64,000 bases of DNA from positions 214,731 to 278,730 of the forward strand of contig VYZB01000214.1 of assembly GCA_013397455.1 (NCBI GenBank), given 5' to 3'. This stretch comes from Crotophaga sulcirostris (lineage: Eukaryota; Chordata; Aves; Cuculiformes; Crotophagidae). Positions 39,235 through 51,247 of the stretch are shown here, piece after piece; the stretch's first letter is position 1; each line of letters starts with the position of its first letter. The translations under genes were made by a program, and so were the position numbers. The notes below the pieces were generated by a model, which saw only the letters and a program-made list of their open reading frames with translations, ran no database searches and was not told the DNA's origin.

Positions 39235-39881
39235 GCTTGGGGGGCTGGTGGATAAGGAGCTCCGCGTGAGCCGACAGCGGGCGATCGCAGCCCGGAAACC
39301 CTCCGTGTCCTGGGCTGCATCCAGAGCTGTGGGGCCAGAGGGGAGGGAGGGGTTTCTGCCCCTCTGCTCCGCTCTGGGGAGACCCCACCTGGAGCCCTGT
39401 GTCCAGTGCTGGAGTCCTCAGCACAGGAGGGACCTGGAGCTGTTGGAGGGAGTGCAGAGGAGGCCACGGAGGTGATCCAAGGGCTGGAGCACCTCCTGTA
39501 CGAGAGGACAGGCTGAGAGAGTTGGGATTGTTCAGCCTGGAGGGGAAGAGGCTCCATGGAAACCTTATAGTGACCTTCCAGTGCTGAAAGGGGCTCCAGG
39601 AAAGCTGAGGAGGGACTTTTTACAAGAGGATGAGGGGGAACGGCTTTAAATTGGAAGGGGGAAGATTTAGATGAGACATTAGGAAGAAATTTTTTACGAT
39701 GAGGGTGGGGAGGCCCTGGCCCAGGTTGCCCAGAGCAGTGGTGGCTGCCCCATCCCTGGAGGTGTTCAAGGCCAGGCTGGATGGGGCTTGGAGCCCCCTG
39801 ATCCAGTGGGAGGTGTCCCTGCCCATGGCGGGGGGTGGATGGGCTTTGACATCCCTTTCAAACCAAACCATTCTGTGATTC
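39235..39881 (+). mobile_element. CR1 LINE fragment, GC-rich, abutting B3GNTL1 CpG island
   Basis: About 650 bases: GCTTGGGGGGCTGGTGGATA, then AGACCCCACCTGGAGCCCTG, AGTTGGGATTGTTCAGCCTG, and a 3' end with CCATCCCTGGAGGTGTTCAA and ACCAAACCATTCTGTGATTC. This subfamily differs from the TACTGTGA copies. ORF2 has decayed. It begins about 130 bases after the gap, so it may contribute to the first intron of B3GNTL1. Confidence 0.88.
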
Positions 39882-42800
39882 CTCACAGCGCTGGGTTCTC
39901 CTGCGACTCACTGTAACAATGTTTGGGTTTCTCAGGTGAGTTTTTCTCCCTCACGTTCGCAGGCGCGGGTGGGAGCGGTTTGGGCACACGGCGAAAAGCA
40001 GGAACAGCCAGGGCAGCTGCTGCGGCCCAGCCGGGGGTGCCCGGTTGGGCAGTGAATTCAGGGGCTCTCCCTGGCTGATTAAGGTGAAAAATGACACCAG
40101 CATTTGGTGTATAAGACATTTATTCTCACAGGCAAAAATCTTGGGAATAGGAAAAGCATTGGCTTAGCAAAGCCTCTGTAGGAACAACAAGGAGGAGGAA
40201 AAAAAGAAGGAAAGGAGGCAAATAAAGTGGAAATAAAACAAAAATAGCCAAGATTCACCACCCCAAGGCTCCAGTGCTGAAAGGAACCTTCCAGGATGGT
40301 GGGTGTGCAAATGACCCCTTTTCCAGAGCGTTATTTGTAGTTTTTTTTGGTGGGCCTGCGCAGTGCTGCTTCTAGGAAAGTTCTGGAACTGAGCTGGGGA
40401 GGGCTGCTCCTTCCAGGGAGCTGGGCTGTTTGCGAGAGTGAGATGTGGTGTTGAAGTACACTGCCTCTGCTGCAGTCTCAACAGTGGCTTAAGGCAGCCA
40501 AAAACATTGCAATGGGCAAGTAAAGATCATGAGCAGCTTTACAGAGTCAGACCCTAAGGGCAAGTCAGGGCTTGTGCACTCCTGGGTTTATTTAAAGCCT
40601 CTCACGTAGAAGATGTGTCAAAGCTAGTGTGTTTCTGCCAACAGCCAGGTTCTGAATGGTCTGGAGTGGTGACTCATATGAAAACTTCATTTAAAAGTAA
40701 CAGTTTCTGACTTCTGCAAATCTTCAGCAGCATTAAAATAGTTTTTTTAATTCATTTTCCACACTGAGCTTTGATGGCAATCAGGAGTCTGCATGAACTG
40801 AAGTGTGTGGAAACCAAAATTCACCTTTCTTTTGGAGTTTTTTTATCACATCTGTTCTCAGTGGAGGGTTCTTTTGATGCAAAACATTCAGTTGCACAGT
40901 TTCTGTCACTGTTTTTATCGTAGAATCACAGAATGGTTTGGGTGGTACCTAAAACCACCTTAGATCTTATTCTAGAATGGGTGAAGTTCAAGGAAAACCT
41001 GAAGAAGTGTCACAAAGCTCAAATCCAGATCTGATTCACAGTTCCATGTAGAGCTTTTGGACTTGGCTTACAGGCCATGAAAGCGTTGGATTTTGCTATT
41101 AATCAGGTAATGAAATGATAATTCTGACTCAGCTGTCACTCAGTTGATCTTTTAATGACAAAAATATGTTTGTTGTTTCCAATGTGTGTCTCTGTGTGGA
41201 CTCAAAATTACTTTGAAAGAGTGTTATGCGTGTTTCTGTAGTTCACTATTATAGTAGCAGTTCTTTAAATATATGAGAGGCTGCTGCAAAGAGAACTGGA
41301 ATGATAACCTGTGCTGGGATTGGGAAGTAGCAGTTGGCATAAACTGCAGCAAAAGGACTTAAGACATTGGGAAAACTGTATTCCTGATCTCCCTTATGCC
41401 TGCTTGTAGAGACTGCCGTAGCCAGACTGATGGCTTTGTCTCCAGAGGTGATGGTTGGTCAGCAGTGATGTAGCCGTAGGTGATCTGGGTTTGGGAGAGA
41501 AGAAACTACTGGCTGGATTTTTCACTATGAATCTGCACCTGCGAATTAGTGGTTCATGGTTTTCCCTCTTGAAATGAACCAAGGAGATAGAAGTATTCTG
41601 CTACAGTCACACAATGGTAAAGGCCAGTTTACAAATGCCCAGTTTAGGAGAAGTACTGACTGCAAATTTTAAGCCAGGCTACAAATGTAGGAATGACCTA
41701 GGCAGAAAAGTTTAGCTCTGTGGTGCTTTTAATTCATCTTTGGCTTAAAAAGAAAATAAACACAAAAAGCCAGTAAAGTGAGTCAGAATGGTAGAACTCA
41801 AGGCAGCTTTAGTACACAATGCTAGCAGTACTTTGATATTTTAATTGCTTGCTGGGTACAGTTATTTGTGTGGATTTGTTAATTTTTCAGGTTTTACACA
41901 GAAACGTCAGCAGCAGTTCCACTCCACACCTTCTTTTGGCAGGTGTCTGTTCAGCACTGTACTAGTTCCATGGAGGCAGAACTTGCTCCCAGTACTGTAT
42001 TTAAGAGCATTATTATGTTGAGCTCAAGAGTACCTTAGTGACATCAGGTATTTATGGTTTGTGTAACTTGCAGCCACCAAAGTACTGCTTTTTCTGTTTT
42101 CATTCCAAACTAAACAGTGAGATCCTAATAGAATCCTGATATTTTGCACTGCAGACCTGACAGTTCGTTATTAAAATAAGCAAAAAAGTTCCAGTTGTAG
42201 TTTTCAAGCTCGTTTGTGATGGCATGTTCAAATTTTAACTGAGTTAACTAGAAAACAGATATTTATGGATAGGCAAAACTGTAGCTAGTTTATATTGTCA
42301 TTGGAAGAACCAGAGAACCCTTTTCTTTATGAATGAATATATTAGATTGACTAGTGTGGGTGTGTAGATTTGTATTTTAATTGTCATCTAGACATAAGGG
42401 ATATTAAAATCTTGAGTAAATTGGATATATTGGTTTAGAATCTCAAATTTTTGCTTATTGCTTATTTCTAGATCTGCAAGTAGTAATCTGAAAAAATAGT
42501 TCTGAAATAATCTTCTTTGTCTGTATGTTGTAATTGTAAGTTTTTGGTAATCAATTTCACTTTCTAAAATTTCTCCTTACTGTACTTATTTATCTCTCCA
42601 AAACAGAAGTCAAAGACCTGCTTTGCTTAAGATTTTAGATATTTTCCTTCTGCTTCTCTTAAATGCTCCTTTTGCCTGTTAAACTGCAAAAAATCAGGGT
42701 GTTCATTCATTTTAGATGAGTATGTTTTTTATTTTGCCATGAAATGTTAAGTTTATTTGTCACTTAATGCACCGTACATCACACTCTGTAATACCTGCGT

Positions 42801-43926
42801 GTACGTACATTGTACTCTGTAGAGAAAACAAAAGTACACTCCTCAACGTCCTCTAACTCTGTCTGCCTACCAGTGTGTGCATTTGCATGGATGCACACGA
42901 TGTACATGTCACTAAGTCTTGAATAATTCAATTTCAGTATTAGTCCAGTATTTTATTTCTTAAGATTCTGATATGCTCATGACACAAACTGATCCTCTGT
43001 TTCTTCAAAATATGCTTTTATGGTTACACTGCGTGATGAGGAGTTTAAGTTCTGTTTGTGGGAACTTCTTAAAATGTCCTATGAGACTCTTTACAAGTTA
43101 CTTGGGCCCTTTGCTTGAAGTTCCCCATCCATAAGTGACCTTAACAGGTACAGTTTGGACCCTCACGTAACAAACACAGCCACTCTCTTAGGACTTGGTG
43201 TTCTGTGGATGGAATGTATTCTCTTTTGAGGTACTGAAAGGATTTGAGGGGCTTGTTGGCTTTTAGGGGGTAAACAGGAGAGTGGTAACTGAACAGAGAA
43301 ATCCTCGTTTCTGTTCTCTGACCAGTTTTAAAATATTTCTGTTAAGTTTTCCTGCTTTGTGTCTGCGTTGCTGGAAGAACAGAGGCTGCAGTAGAAACGC
43401 CTGCAGCTGGAATTCTAGAGTATGGAGCTGTGCCACACGTCATTGTCTGATTTGCTTTTATGATAGAATCGATTTAAAAAATCTTGGCTAGAGCCAAGGG
43501 CATCAGCTGCATATGTGAGCATCTCTGGTCGGGTGGTAAATGTAACGAAAAATTGATGAGTGAGATATACTGATGGAAGACAAAAGTAGAGATTGTTGTA
43601 AAAAATGCAGGAATGCCAGAAACAGGTTAGTGTGGTGTTAGAGATATTCTGTGTGCGGTTTTGGGTCAGTAGTCTCTTTTGTTTCCTTGGAGATCTACCA
43701 ACAGCCATCTTGTAGAACTTGAAAAATGAAAAAAAAAGTTTAAGAAGAAAGCAAATTATATAATTGCAATGAAAAAAGATCTTTTCATATCTTTAAGATG
43801 CTAGTTTTTTTTGTGAAAGTGTGAGAAGGATCTGGCACTTCCCTTTTTAATGAACATTCTGATACTGCAAGTAAACGATATTGGTGCTTACTGACACACA
43901 TTTGGGTTTTGTTTGGTTTTTTGTAG
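39882..43926 (+). other. B3GNTL1: B3GNTL1 intron 1 (most of it), non-coding
   Basis: From the end of the CpG-side CR1 to exon 2. Apart from the CR1 scrap at 40920 it is unique, increasingly T-rich sequence. It ends in a pyrimidine-rich tract (GTTTGGTTTTTTGTAG) before exon 2. Confidence 0.7.
40920..40975 (-). mobile_element. CR1 LINE scrap, antisense 3' end
   Basis: GTAGAATCACAGAATGGTTT followed by GGGTGGTACCTAAAACCACC resembles the reverse-complement end of an ATTCTATG-tailed CR1. It lies in B3GNTL1 intron 1. Too short for subfamily assignment. Confidence 0.65.
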
Positions 43927-44043
43927 TCCATCATTGTGCCTGTTCACAACAGCGAATGCTGGTTAGATGAATGCTTGAAGTCGGTTTGGGAGCAAGATTT
44001 TAAGGGAACCATGGAGCTATCAGTTTTTAATGATGCCAGTAAG
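43927..44043 (+). CDS. B3GNTL1: B3GNTL1 coding exon 2: start of GT2 glycosyltransferase domain
   Basis: This exon encodes 39 residues at the N-terminus of B3GNTL1, a putative GT2-type (GT-A fold) glycosyltransferase named as beta-1,3-GlcNAc-transferase-like 1. It starts after a TTTTTTGTAG acceptor and ends with AAG before a GTATGT donor, in phase 0 at both ends. It carries the family opening [20 protein letters not shown] and then [11 protein letters not shown]. The PVHN segment and the FNDAS strand are typical nucleotide-sugar binding elements of GT2 enzymes. The human protein begins with only about five residues before this point, so exon 1 should hold a very short coding piece ending in phase 0. 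The acceptor substrate of the family is not well established. No retrocopy signs are seen because introns are present. Confidence 0.95.
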
Positions 44044-44195
44044 GTATGTTTCAGACCTTATGTAAAGGTAGCATATGTAAAGACCTTATGTAAAATAGCA
44101 TCCCAGGAAATCCCATCTCTGATAGGATTTTTTGGTTGGGGCTGTTCGGTTCACCATGCAAGCTAACATAGCTGCATCTGTCATCATTTTTCTAG

Positions 44196-44295
44196 GACGG
44201 TTCAGCTGAAATAATTGAAAAATGGAAGATCAAACTGGAAGATGCTGGTGTTCCAGTGATCATTGGTAGTAATGATTCATCTCAGCCTCGAGGTG
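44196..44295 (+). CDS. B3GNTL1: B3GNTL1 coding exon 3
   Basis: This is a 100-base exon, only 152 bases after exon 2. The acceptor is TTTTTCTAG and the donor is GTACGT directly after 44295. It enters in phase 0 and leaves with one base (G), which joins TT of the next exon to give valine. The encoded segment includes [20 protein letters not shown] and [13 protein letters not shown], continuing the GT2 pattern of an acidic patch, then a helix, then a beta strand. It aligns without gaps to the human B3GNTL1 segment I recall. It is the natural partner of exon 2, since joining the two gives [13 protein letters not shown] in one frame. Confidence 0.94.
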
Positions 44296-47200
44296 GTACG
44301 TAGCTTAATAGTGATCTTTTGAGAGTTAACTTGTTATCACAGGTATCTTCTGTTTTCCAGTTTGAAAAGTGTCTTCATAGCCACTTGCATAGCAATGGAA
44401 AAAACCCACGTTATTTCCCAGAGTGCTCTGTTCAAAAACTCATTGCAGTTTACAATTTGGCCTTGTTAGTTTTGTCTCTGTGGAATTTGTTTATACATCC
44501 AGGAATGGAGAACGTGGCTCAGCACTTGTGCTCTACTCTGCAAAAGAATTTTGTTTAATTGTAATCTACACAATGCTGTTAATGCTTACAGTTTTACTGT
44601 GGCTTTCTGATACCTGATTTATCTTCAGGAGATGGGTTTTAAGAGAGAATAAATCCAGAATGTCTTACAAAATTATTTTCTATTGTAGAATAGACCCTGA
44701 AACAGAACAAAATACATTTTTGATACCCCTTTGGTGTTCAGATCAAAACACAGGTTTCAGAAAAGTTTTGATGTGAGCTAAAAACTCGCTAAACTCTGAA
44801 GTATTATACACAACAGGCTAAAGCAATATGTCTCGTGAGCTACCAGGTAAGTGTGTTGTGTAAATCTATAGATTTCAATGCTCCTATGAGTTACATGTAA
44901 CCACTAGAGGAGAAAACAAACAAATCTCTCTAACATTTTTTCTTTTACTTGTTTTGGTTGCTTTTTGGTTTGGGTTTTTTAGCAGACAAGCTTGCTAAAA
45001 CATAGACTAGAAATAAAAGCATTTCGTTCTTTGATGTCTGTTCTGAAGGACACAACAACAGGACAAAGCAGGCAGAACAGTGTGCTCACATTTTGTATGG
45101 GAGCTGTATAACTAATGTTTTCATCATTCGGGATTTTATAACAATGAGGAGACAGGTAGGGATTGGTATAAAACTGGTTCCAGATGTTTCTCTTCCAGGT
45201 TCTGGCACTCCACAGGTGCACTTTGGACACACTGACACAAATCTGGTCAGGCTCTGTTTTTTACCAAAATGTCCTGTTTGTAACTGTGCAGAAACCTGGG
45301 CCCAGTACAGTCTCCTCAAATTGATCTTCTTTATGAAATTGCCTGGTTCTGTTTCAGAAGGCTCAATTTTCATCCCCTTGTTGAAACACACGCACAAATA
45401 GGAGTTCGTGCACTGAATTTATCTACAACTTGGTGTAGGGCCCTGGCTTTATTTACTGTCGTTTCCTTTGAGTACGGGCTTCTTTAAAGCTGTCTTTTAA
45501 ACAGTTGTCAGACTGAAATAGTGAAGTAACACAGCATAACTGTCACTATAAATATTCTTAGTATTTCAGTATCTCTAGCATGAACTGTGGTTGTTTTGAC
45601 GCTGCAACTTGTAATGTTAGCATTATGGAGCTGGTGATGATGAGAGACAAGGTTTGTGGAGGGATTTTTTCTCTTTTGGGCAACTGATAAACCTGGAGTG
45701 GAGCAATGTCAAGAATTGCTTATATTCCTGGAAATTTATCTGTCTTCTTTCTAACCCTCTCAACTACTGGGCGATCAGCCTCCTTTCAAATCTTACTCCT
45801 CTCAGTAGGTGATGATCTGGAAGCTCAGAAGGCTGCGATTTCTGAGGAAAAAAGCAAAAGATTAGTACCAGGGTTTGTTAATTATGATAGGTAGGAAAGT
45901 TGGTTAGTAATGCTTTGTTAATAACATCTTGCTATATCATATATTTAAGATTTTTATAAAACGTTTTCTATGTGTAAAGTTTTGTTCCTTGTGCTGTCTT
46001 AATTGTGTGTAAGCTAGTTTTCAGTGTGCAAGAACACGCAGAAATTCTGAAATCAGCTCACCTTTGCATTTCGGGAAAATGAAACTAAAACTAAACTAGA
46101 GTTGTGTACTACAAGGAGTATATTGTGCCATGAGAGATGTGTCAGATTATTCTTAACATGCGTTTGTCAGTGTTGGATAGCTGAAACCTGAAGAAATCTT
46201 TAAAAAAATGGGGATGAGGGATGCAACTGTGAGCATTGTTTTAAATAGTAGTATGAAATGCATAGTTCTGTTAAAAAACAAACCCAGGCTTTTCATGTGG
46301 AAGTCACTCTCAGGTCACCATTAAAATGAGGACAGCTTTTTCTTCAGGGTTGTTGCATTTTAGCAGCAGGTTACTTGAAATCCATAGTATTTGTTTGCAT
46401 TCTGTGATTTACTTTTATTATGTTAAGGACTAGTTACAACTGTAAGGAGACTTCCCTTTAAAAGAAGATGCCTTAGTACAGAAACAATGTACAAGTCAGG
46501 CTTCACATCTTCAACTATTTACACAAGATTAGGATTTATTTCTGATTCTTTTCTAACATGTAAAAGAAAGAGGGGGACCTAGAAAAAAAGAAAGGGTCAC
46601 TTGCCTAAAAAAAGGAAACCTTTTTCTTTCCAAGAGTGAGGAATGTTAATATCTCACTGAGGCTTAAGTTTTTACAGCTGTAACCATGGTAACAGGTTCT
46701 TTTCACCAAGTAAGCAGGCCTTACAAAACTCAGAGACCTGGCACAAACATTTCATTTAGTTCAGCAGAGTAATATTAAAGAAAATTTTTTACTTGTCCCT
46801 AACAGAGGATTCATTGTGGTGAAACAGTTTTTAGCATCGCATTTCTTCTATGGGGAGTTGTATCTCTCTTATTAATATTTTTAAAAAATATGTGTATTTT
46901 CTTCTATCCCCTCTAAAAAAATAGAAGGTATATGAAAATCTTCAGAATGGCTTCTGCCTTGACCTTGGAAAGAAGTATTTTCCAATGTTTTCTCATAACA
47001 AATATTAAATACTTCATTATTTTAAAGTATTGCATTTGAAAATGAGATCTGAAATATTTCAGAAAGTTCATAGAATAATATAATTGTCATCTTGTAGTTG
47101 CCTTCGAGCCTCTTCCACTTTTTTCTACTTTATTGATTTCTAGTACTTCATTTTTTTCTGCCAAAATTTGGAGAGCACAGTGACAGCACTGGAATGGAAG

Positions 47201-48775
47201 TACAGGCTGCTTTACAGCTGATAATGATGCATAAGAGTATGGATTTGGTTGATGCTGGGCAAATTATTGCTCTCCTGTCCTTTCCCTCTTGCTTTAGCAG
47301 GTACCTCCGCACTATTTGGATTTTGTTTATTTGGCATGTCCAGACCTGCTAACTTGCATCAGTTGTTTCCCACTAAAGCCACTCCTGCCAGGATCCAGCT
47401 CTGCTTTTGTGGCAGCTACTGACTTTCCCAGCTGCTTTTTCACTGCCAATAGGAAGGAGAATGAGATTAACTGTATATGGGAGAGAAATACTCCTGTGTG
47501 TATAAAAAGTAGTATGTAAGTATACTGCAAGATAAGAAGACCAGGAAATCGGTGATGAAAATAAGTTAAGGTGAGGATTAAAATATTCAAAATACATGAG
47601 AAAATAATAACAGAATTATAAGGAAGAGCCTTTATTAGCAGATGACATAATGTTCCTTTGAGGCAGTAAGAAATGCAGACATAAGTGTTTTTCTGTCCTT
47701 GGACAACTCTGTCAAATGGCCGAGGAGCATGTACATTAAAACTAAGTGAACCTTTGAGCCCGGTTAAATTTGTTTCCTGAGCAAACTTAAACCTGCATCT
47801 CATAAAAAATGAATAGAGAATTACCGAATTCTACTTTTTTCAAATGCAAAATCAGGACCTCTAAGGATAACATTCCTTAAAATTATCCTACTCCCCTTCA
47901 TGATGAGATTTTCTGGCTCTATGTTTCCAGTTTTTCCATTAAAGAATAAAAACCCCACAGTATTGCATATCTTCACTTCATTTGGTTTGCATGTCAGGGC
48001 GATCTTTTGCTGGATTCGCTGACTTGGTCCCATAAATACTGTAAAGAAACTCCAGTGTTACATACATGACCAAGTGGAATTCATGTGGCGTTTTTTCAGA
48101 ATAACACTGGATATAGTGTGGTCTTTTCTTATAACTCTGCCTGGGAGAAGGGTCCAAAGACCAGAATGTTCTTAGATAGAGCTTGTCTATGTACAAGAAT
48201 TGTCCCAGGCACACACTCCTTCCTTGCCGATGTATTTCAGTGGTAGGCTGAGTTCATCTCACTGCTGGTTGCTGCTGTCCTGTCCTTAGCCTCTCCTTTT
48301 TTTTTGGCTGTGCCATTTGACCCTCCAGTGCTGTCGTCTGCTTCAGAAATTACGCTGACAAAAAAGTTTTCTTGTGGTTCAACTTCCTGAAATGGCTTGG
48401 TGAAAGGTCCAACAGTGCCAGGTGAGAAACTAACAGACCCTGGATGCCAGTGTTGTTATTTGACTGAATTTACATTTGAGTGTGGTCTTCCATAGATAGT
48501 ATAACCTGTTATGCTATAAATAAACCACATCTGTGCTCCTTGTCTGTATATTCTTCTGCTCTGGCTCTCCTCCGCATTACGCATCCCATTAAATAAATGG
48601 CACATGAGGGTTTTGTATTTGCATACTTTGTGTTTAACAAGCATAATGGAACAGAAGTTTTTGTGAGTCCTTCGGAGGTCCTGGCCCCTTATGGGAAGGA
48701 GTTGCCTAGCAATCTCTTGTTCTTTCTTTGCCTTTTTATGATTTGTTACTATTTGTTATGACCCAAGAGATGAAC

Positions 48776-48799
48776 ATATGTATGTGTGTGTGTATATAC
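48776..48799. repeat. Short TG/TA microsatellite
   Basis: ATATGTATGTGTGTGTGTAT then ATAC: an alternating purine-pyrimidine tract of about 24 bases in B3GNTL1 intron 3. Confidence 0.7.
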
Positions 48800-48819
48800 A
48801 GCCAAGGGTTGTCAGCATC

Positions 48820-48885
48820 TGCTTGCTGCAGGGCAGTTGGACTGGATGACCTTCAAAGGTCCCTTCCAACCCAAACCTATGTGTA
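48820..48885 (+). mobile_element. CR1 LINE scrap, 3' end
   Basis: GCAGTTGGACTGGATGACCT then TCAAAGGTCCCTTCCAACCC is the CR1 3' UTR hairpin of a different subfamily from the TACTGTGA copies. It lies in B3GNTL1 intron 3, sense to the gene, and is preceded by a short TG/TA-rich microsatellite (48776-48799). Confidence 0.7.
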
Positions 48886-48983
48886 GTCTGATGTGTATGG
48901 AATGTGAGACCTGGGCAGGTGGATTCTTCAAAATACGTATTATGTATTATGTTTTTGTGGAGGGCTCAAATTCAACTCTGTGG

Positions 48984-49115
48984 TATCACAGTTTCACAGT
49001 ATCACAAGGTTGGAAAGGACCTCTGAGATCATCGAGTCCAGCCTATAACCCAACACCAACACCAACCCAGCATCTAAACCATGGCACTGAGTGCCTCATC
49101 CAATCTCCTCTTAAA
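48984..49115 (-). mobile_element. CR1 LINE, short 3' end, antisense, before exon 4
   Basis: Reverse-complement TACTGTGA-type tail (ATCACAGTTTCACAGTATCA), 3' UTR, and the last codons of ORF2 (ATGGCACTGAGTGCCTCATC, then CAATCTCCTCTTAAA). It ends 243 bases before B3GNTL1 exon 4. Confidence 0.9.
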
Positions 49116-49358
49116 TCCTCTCCTATTAAATCTCCTGTGTGGTAGAATTCTAGCCCAGACAACTGATAACCACTCAGAGAAGACAACTGGGATAGGCATA
49201 CAATGTAAATATTTACAAATTACCTCATTTAAGTACAGAAAGATTGTATACTTTACCTGATAATTATTTTCTTATTCCCTTTTAACTGTTTCTGACTGTA
49301 GTGAGATGTTAAAAAATGCAAAAGCTACCACGTAATTTTATGTTTGTTTTCTCAACAG

Positions 49359-49423
49359 TTGGATTTGCTAAAAATCAAGCTGTAATTCAGAGCTCGGGAA
49401 CCTATCTCTGCTTTCTGGATTCA
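49359..49423 (+). CDS. B3GNTL1: B3GNTL1 coding exon 4
   Basis: This is a 65-base exon with acceptor TTTCTCAACAG and donor GTAAGT after 49423. Its first two bases complete the valine codon begun in exon 3. The remaining 21 codons read GFAKNQAVIQSSGTYLCFLD plus S. The GxAKNQA..SSG.YLCFLD pattern is the GT2 segment that leads into the acidic metal-binding motif. The exon ends in phase 0 exactly between the serine and the first aspartate of the following exon. Skipping it alone would shift the frame because 65 is not a multiple of three. It is preceded by a short antisense CR1 (48984-49115). Confidence 0.94.
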
Positions 49424-51205
49424 GTAAGTTAATGTGTTTTGTCTAACTTAGTTTTGCCAGTAAAATGCCTTTGTTTTTAATGTAGTTGTTGGTTTGTTTT
49501 AAAAACAAGCTGTTTAATGATGTTTGGGTGTTAAACACAGTGGTTACTATTCATGGCCATAAAGTTGGCTTCCAGTGTGTAGAAAGGCTCCTGCCCTACA
49601 CCGTTCTTTGATCCTGTTGAATTCCACAAGCTATTTTGAGCAGGGTTGAGCAAGGCTGGTATTGAGATGTTTTCAGGATTTTTCTTCCCCACATTCTTCA
49701 GAAAATTGTATTGATGGGAAACTATTTTTTGATGCAAAATAGGAGAGGTCTTCCTTTCATCTAATTTTTTTTTTTTGCTGCCCCTTTGTTGGATACCTTC
49801 TGTGAACCCGTGCATCTCTTTAACCCACAGATAACTCTGTCTTTATCCAGCTTAATAAGCAGGGAAGGATTTCACGAACAAGAACAGGTGATCTGAGTAA
49901 TGGTGCCATGTGCATAGGATCAGGCAAGTAGACCAAGACCTTTAAGGCTCATTGATCTCATGTAATTGCACCTAAAGATTGATTCTTTCCTCTGAATTGG
50001 AACTGAACTATGGTTTAATGTAGTACTAGGAGGAACTGGATGCTGAATGTGTAGGTTTTCAGGTAGGATTCAACTTCACATTATGATTGCCTCTGCTTAT
50101 TGGAAAGTATCAGGAGGGCAGGGCTGTAAACTACAGCCTTACAACCACACAGGTTTTAGCTGCGGAGATCTTTTAGTTTGCAAACACCTTTTGTATCAAC
50201 TAGATGGAAGGGTTTTTTTGTTTGTATGTGAAGATCTTTGTAAATTGATCGATGTGCTGTTGCAGGACATAGTTAAGTGCTGGTGTATTTCTTCTGACCC
50301 GAGGCAATACAGCAGAAATTTCTTGTCTTACCATTTAAGAAATTAAGTTTTGCAGGTGGCTTTCCTGGTCTTTAGTCTTGCTTTTATTAAGTTATTACTG
50401 TATTTAGGAATACAGTGTGCCTCTTGGTTTATTTGAATTTATCCTGGTTTCCCTTTGACAGTTTGTTGGTTTCAGGGTTTTTGCTTGCTTGCTTTACAGA
50501 AGTATATTTCATGTAAAACTTTTTATAGAAGTTTATGGGGGATGAAGCTTTGAAGTGCTATATCGGGTACATGTGGGTATATATGGGGATTTCAGGAACA
50601 ACATTTTGAACATCCTTTACATATACAGTACTCACAGTCAGGTACAAAATTCAGTGGTGTTTAGGAAGGTGAGTTTCTTCTTTATCAAAAAATAAGTTAT
50701 TTTATATCCAGCACTGAGTGTCAGTGTCTGTTTCATAAACAGATTATTTAGAGGAAGTGTGTGCACAAAATCCACTACTCTGGTTTTGATCACTGCTCAT
50801 GAGATTTTAGAAGAGTACGAGGGCATCATAAATAATGCTATGAAGTAATTGGAGCAATGCTTTTTTTGTTGAGATGAATGAACTTGGGATCCAGTTCTTC
50901 TTGCTCGATTTCAGGTAGTGCTAGTTCTAATTGTATGAATGATTCCATGGGTTTAACTCTCCTGTATTCATAGTCAGTGAAGCTGTTTACATATCTAAAA
51001 TGAAAAATAAAATAGATTTTAGTTACTATTTGCCAAGTTTGGGTATTCCAGGCTTGGCCAGTTACCACATTGTATGGGGCGTTCTAGGGTGTACATAGGA
51101 TGTGCTCTGTACGTACTCGTGTTTCTTGAAGTTAGCAGGGTACACCTCGGCCTGTGAACTCCCCTGCCATTCTCTTGTCCTTTGGAGCTTCCTATCTTAT
51201 GTCTC

Positions 51206-51247
51206 TTTCCCTGACGAAGCTTTAGTCCATGTCCTCTAGTTCTATCA
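51206..51247 (-). mobile_element. Isolated interior CR1 scrap (42 bases)
   Basis: TTTCCCTGACGAAGCTTTAG followed by TCCATGTCCTCTAGTTCTAT matches the interior of the antisense CR1 at 58621-58665 with two differences in about 42 bases. Neither the 3' UTR nor the tail is present on either side, which is unusual because LINE insertions normally keep their 3' end. Confidence 0.75.

Larger units (their letters stand above)
44296..49358 (+). other. B3GNTL1: B3GNTL1 intron 3, non-coding
   Basis: About 5.1 kb between exons 3 and 4, bounded by GTACGT and CTCAACAG. It contains the CR1 pieces at 48820 and 48984 and a microsatellite at 48776. Several minus-strand open frames occur at 47327-48214 without recognised homology. 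Confidence 0.85.

Noticed and set aside
38592..39557. Frames of up to 321 codons across the second gap, including one starting MSEKRHH
   Set aside because: They cross N bases, have no donor in the expected phase and do not resemble the short B3GNTL1 N-terminus. Some also run into CR1.
43936..44166. A 76-codon frame starting MPVHNSECW in B3GNTL1
   Set aside because: It contains the true exon 2 but begins artificially at a GTG-GTT context and reads through the GTATGT donor into intron 2. The spliced model explains it better.
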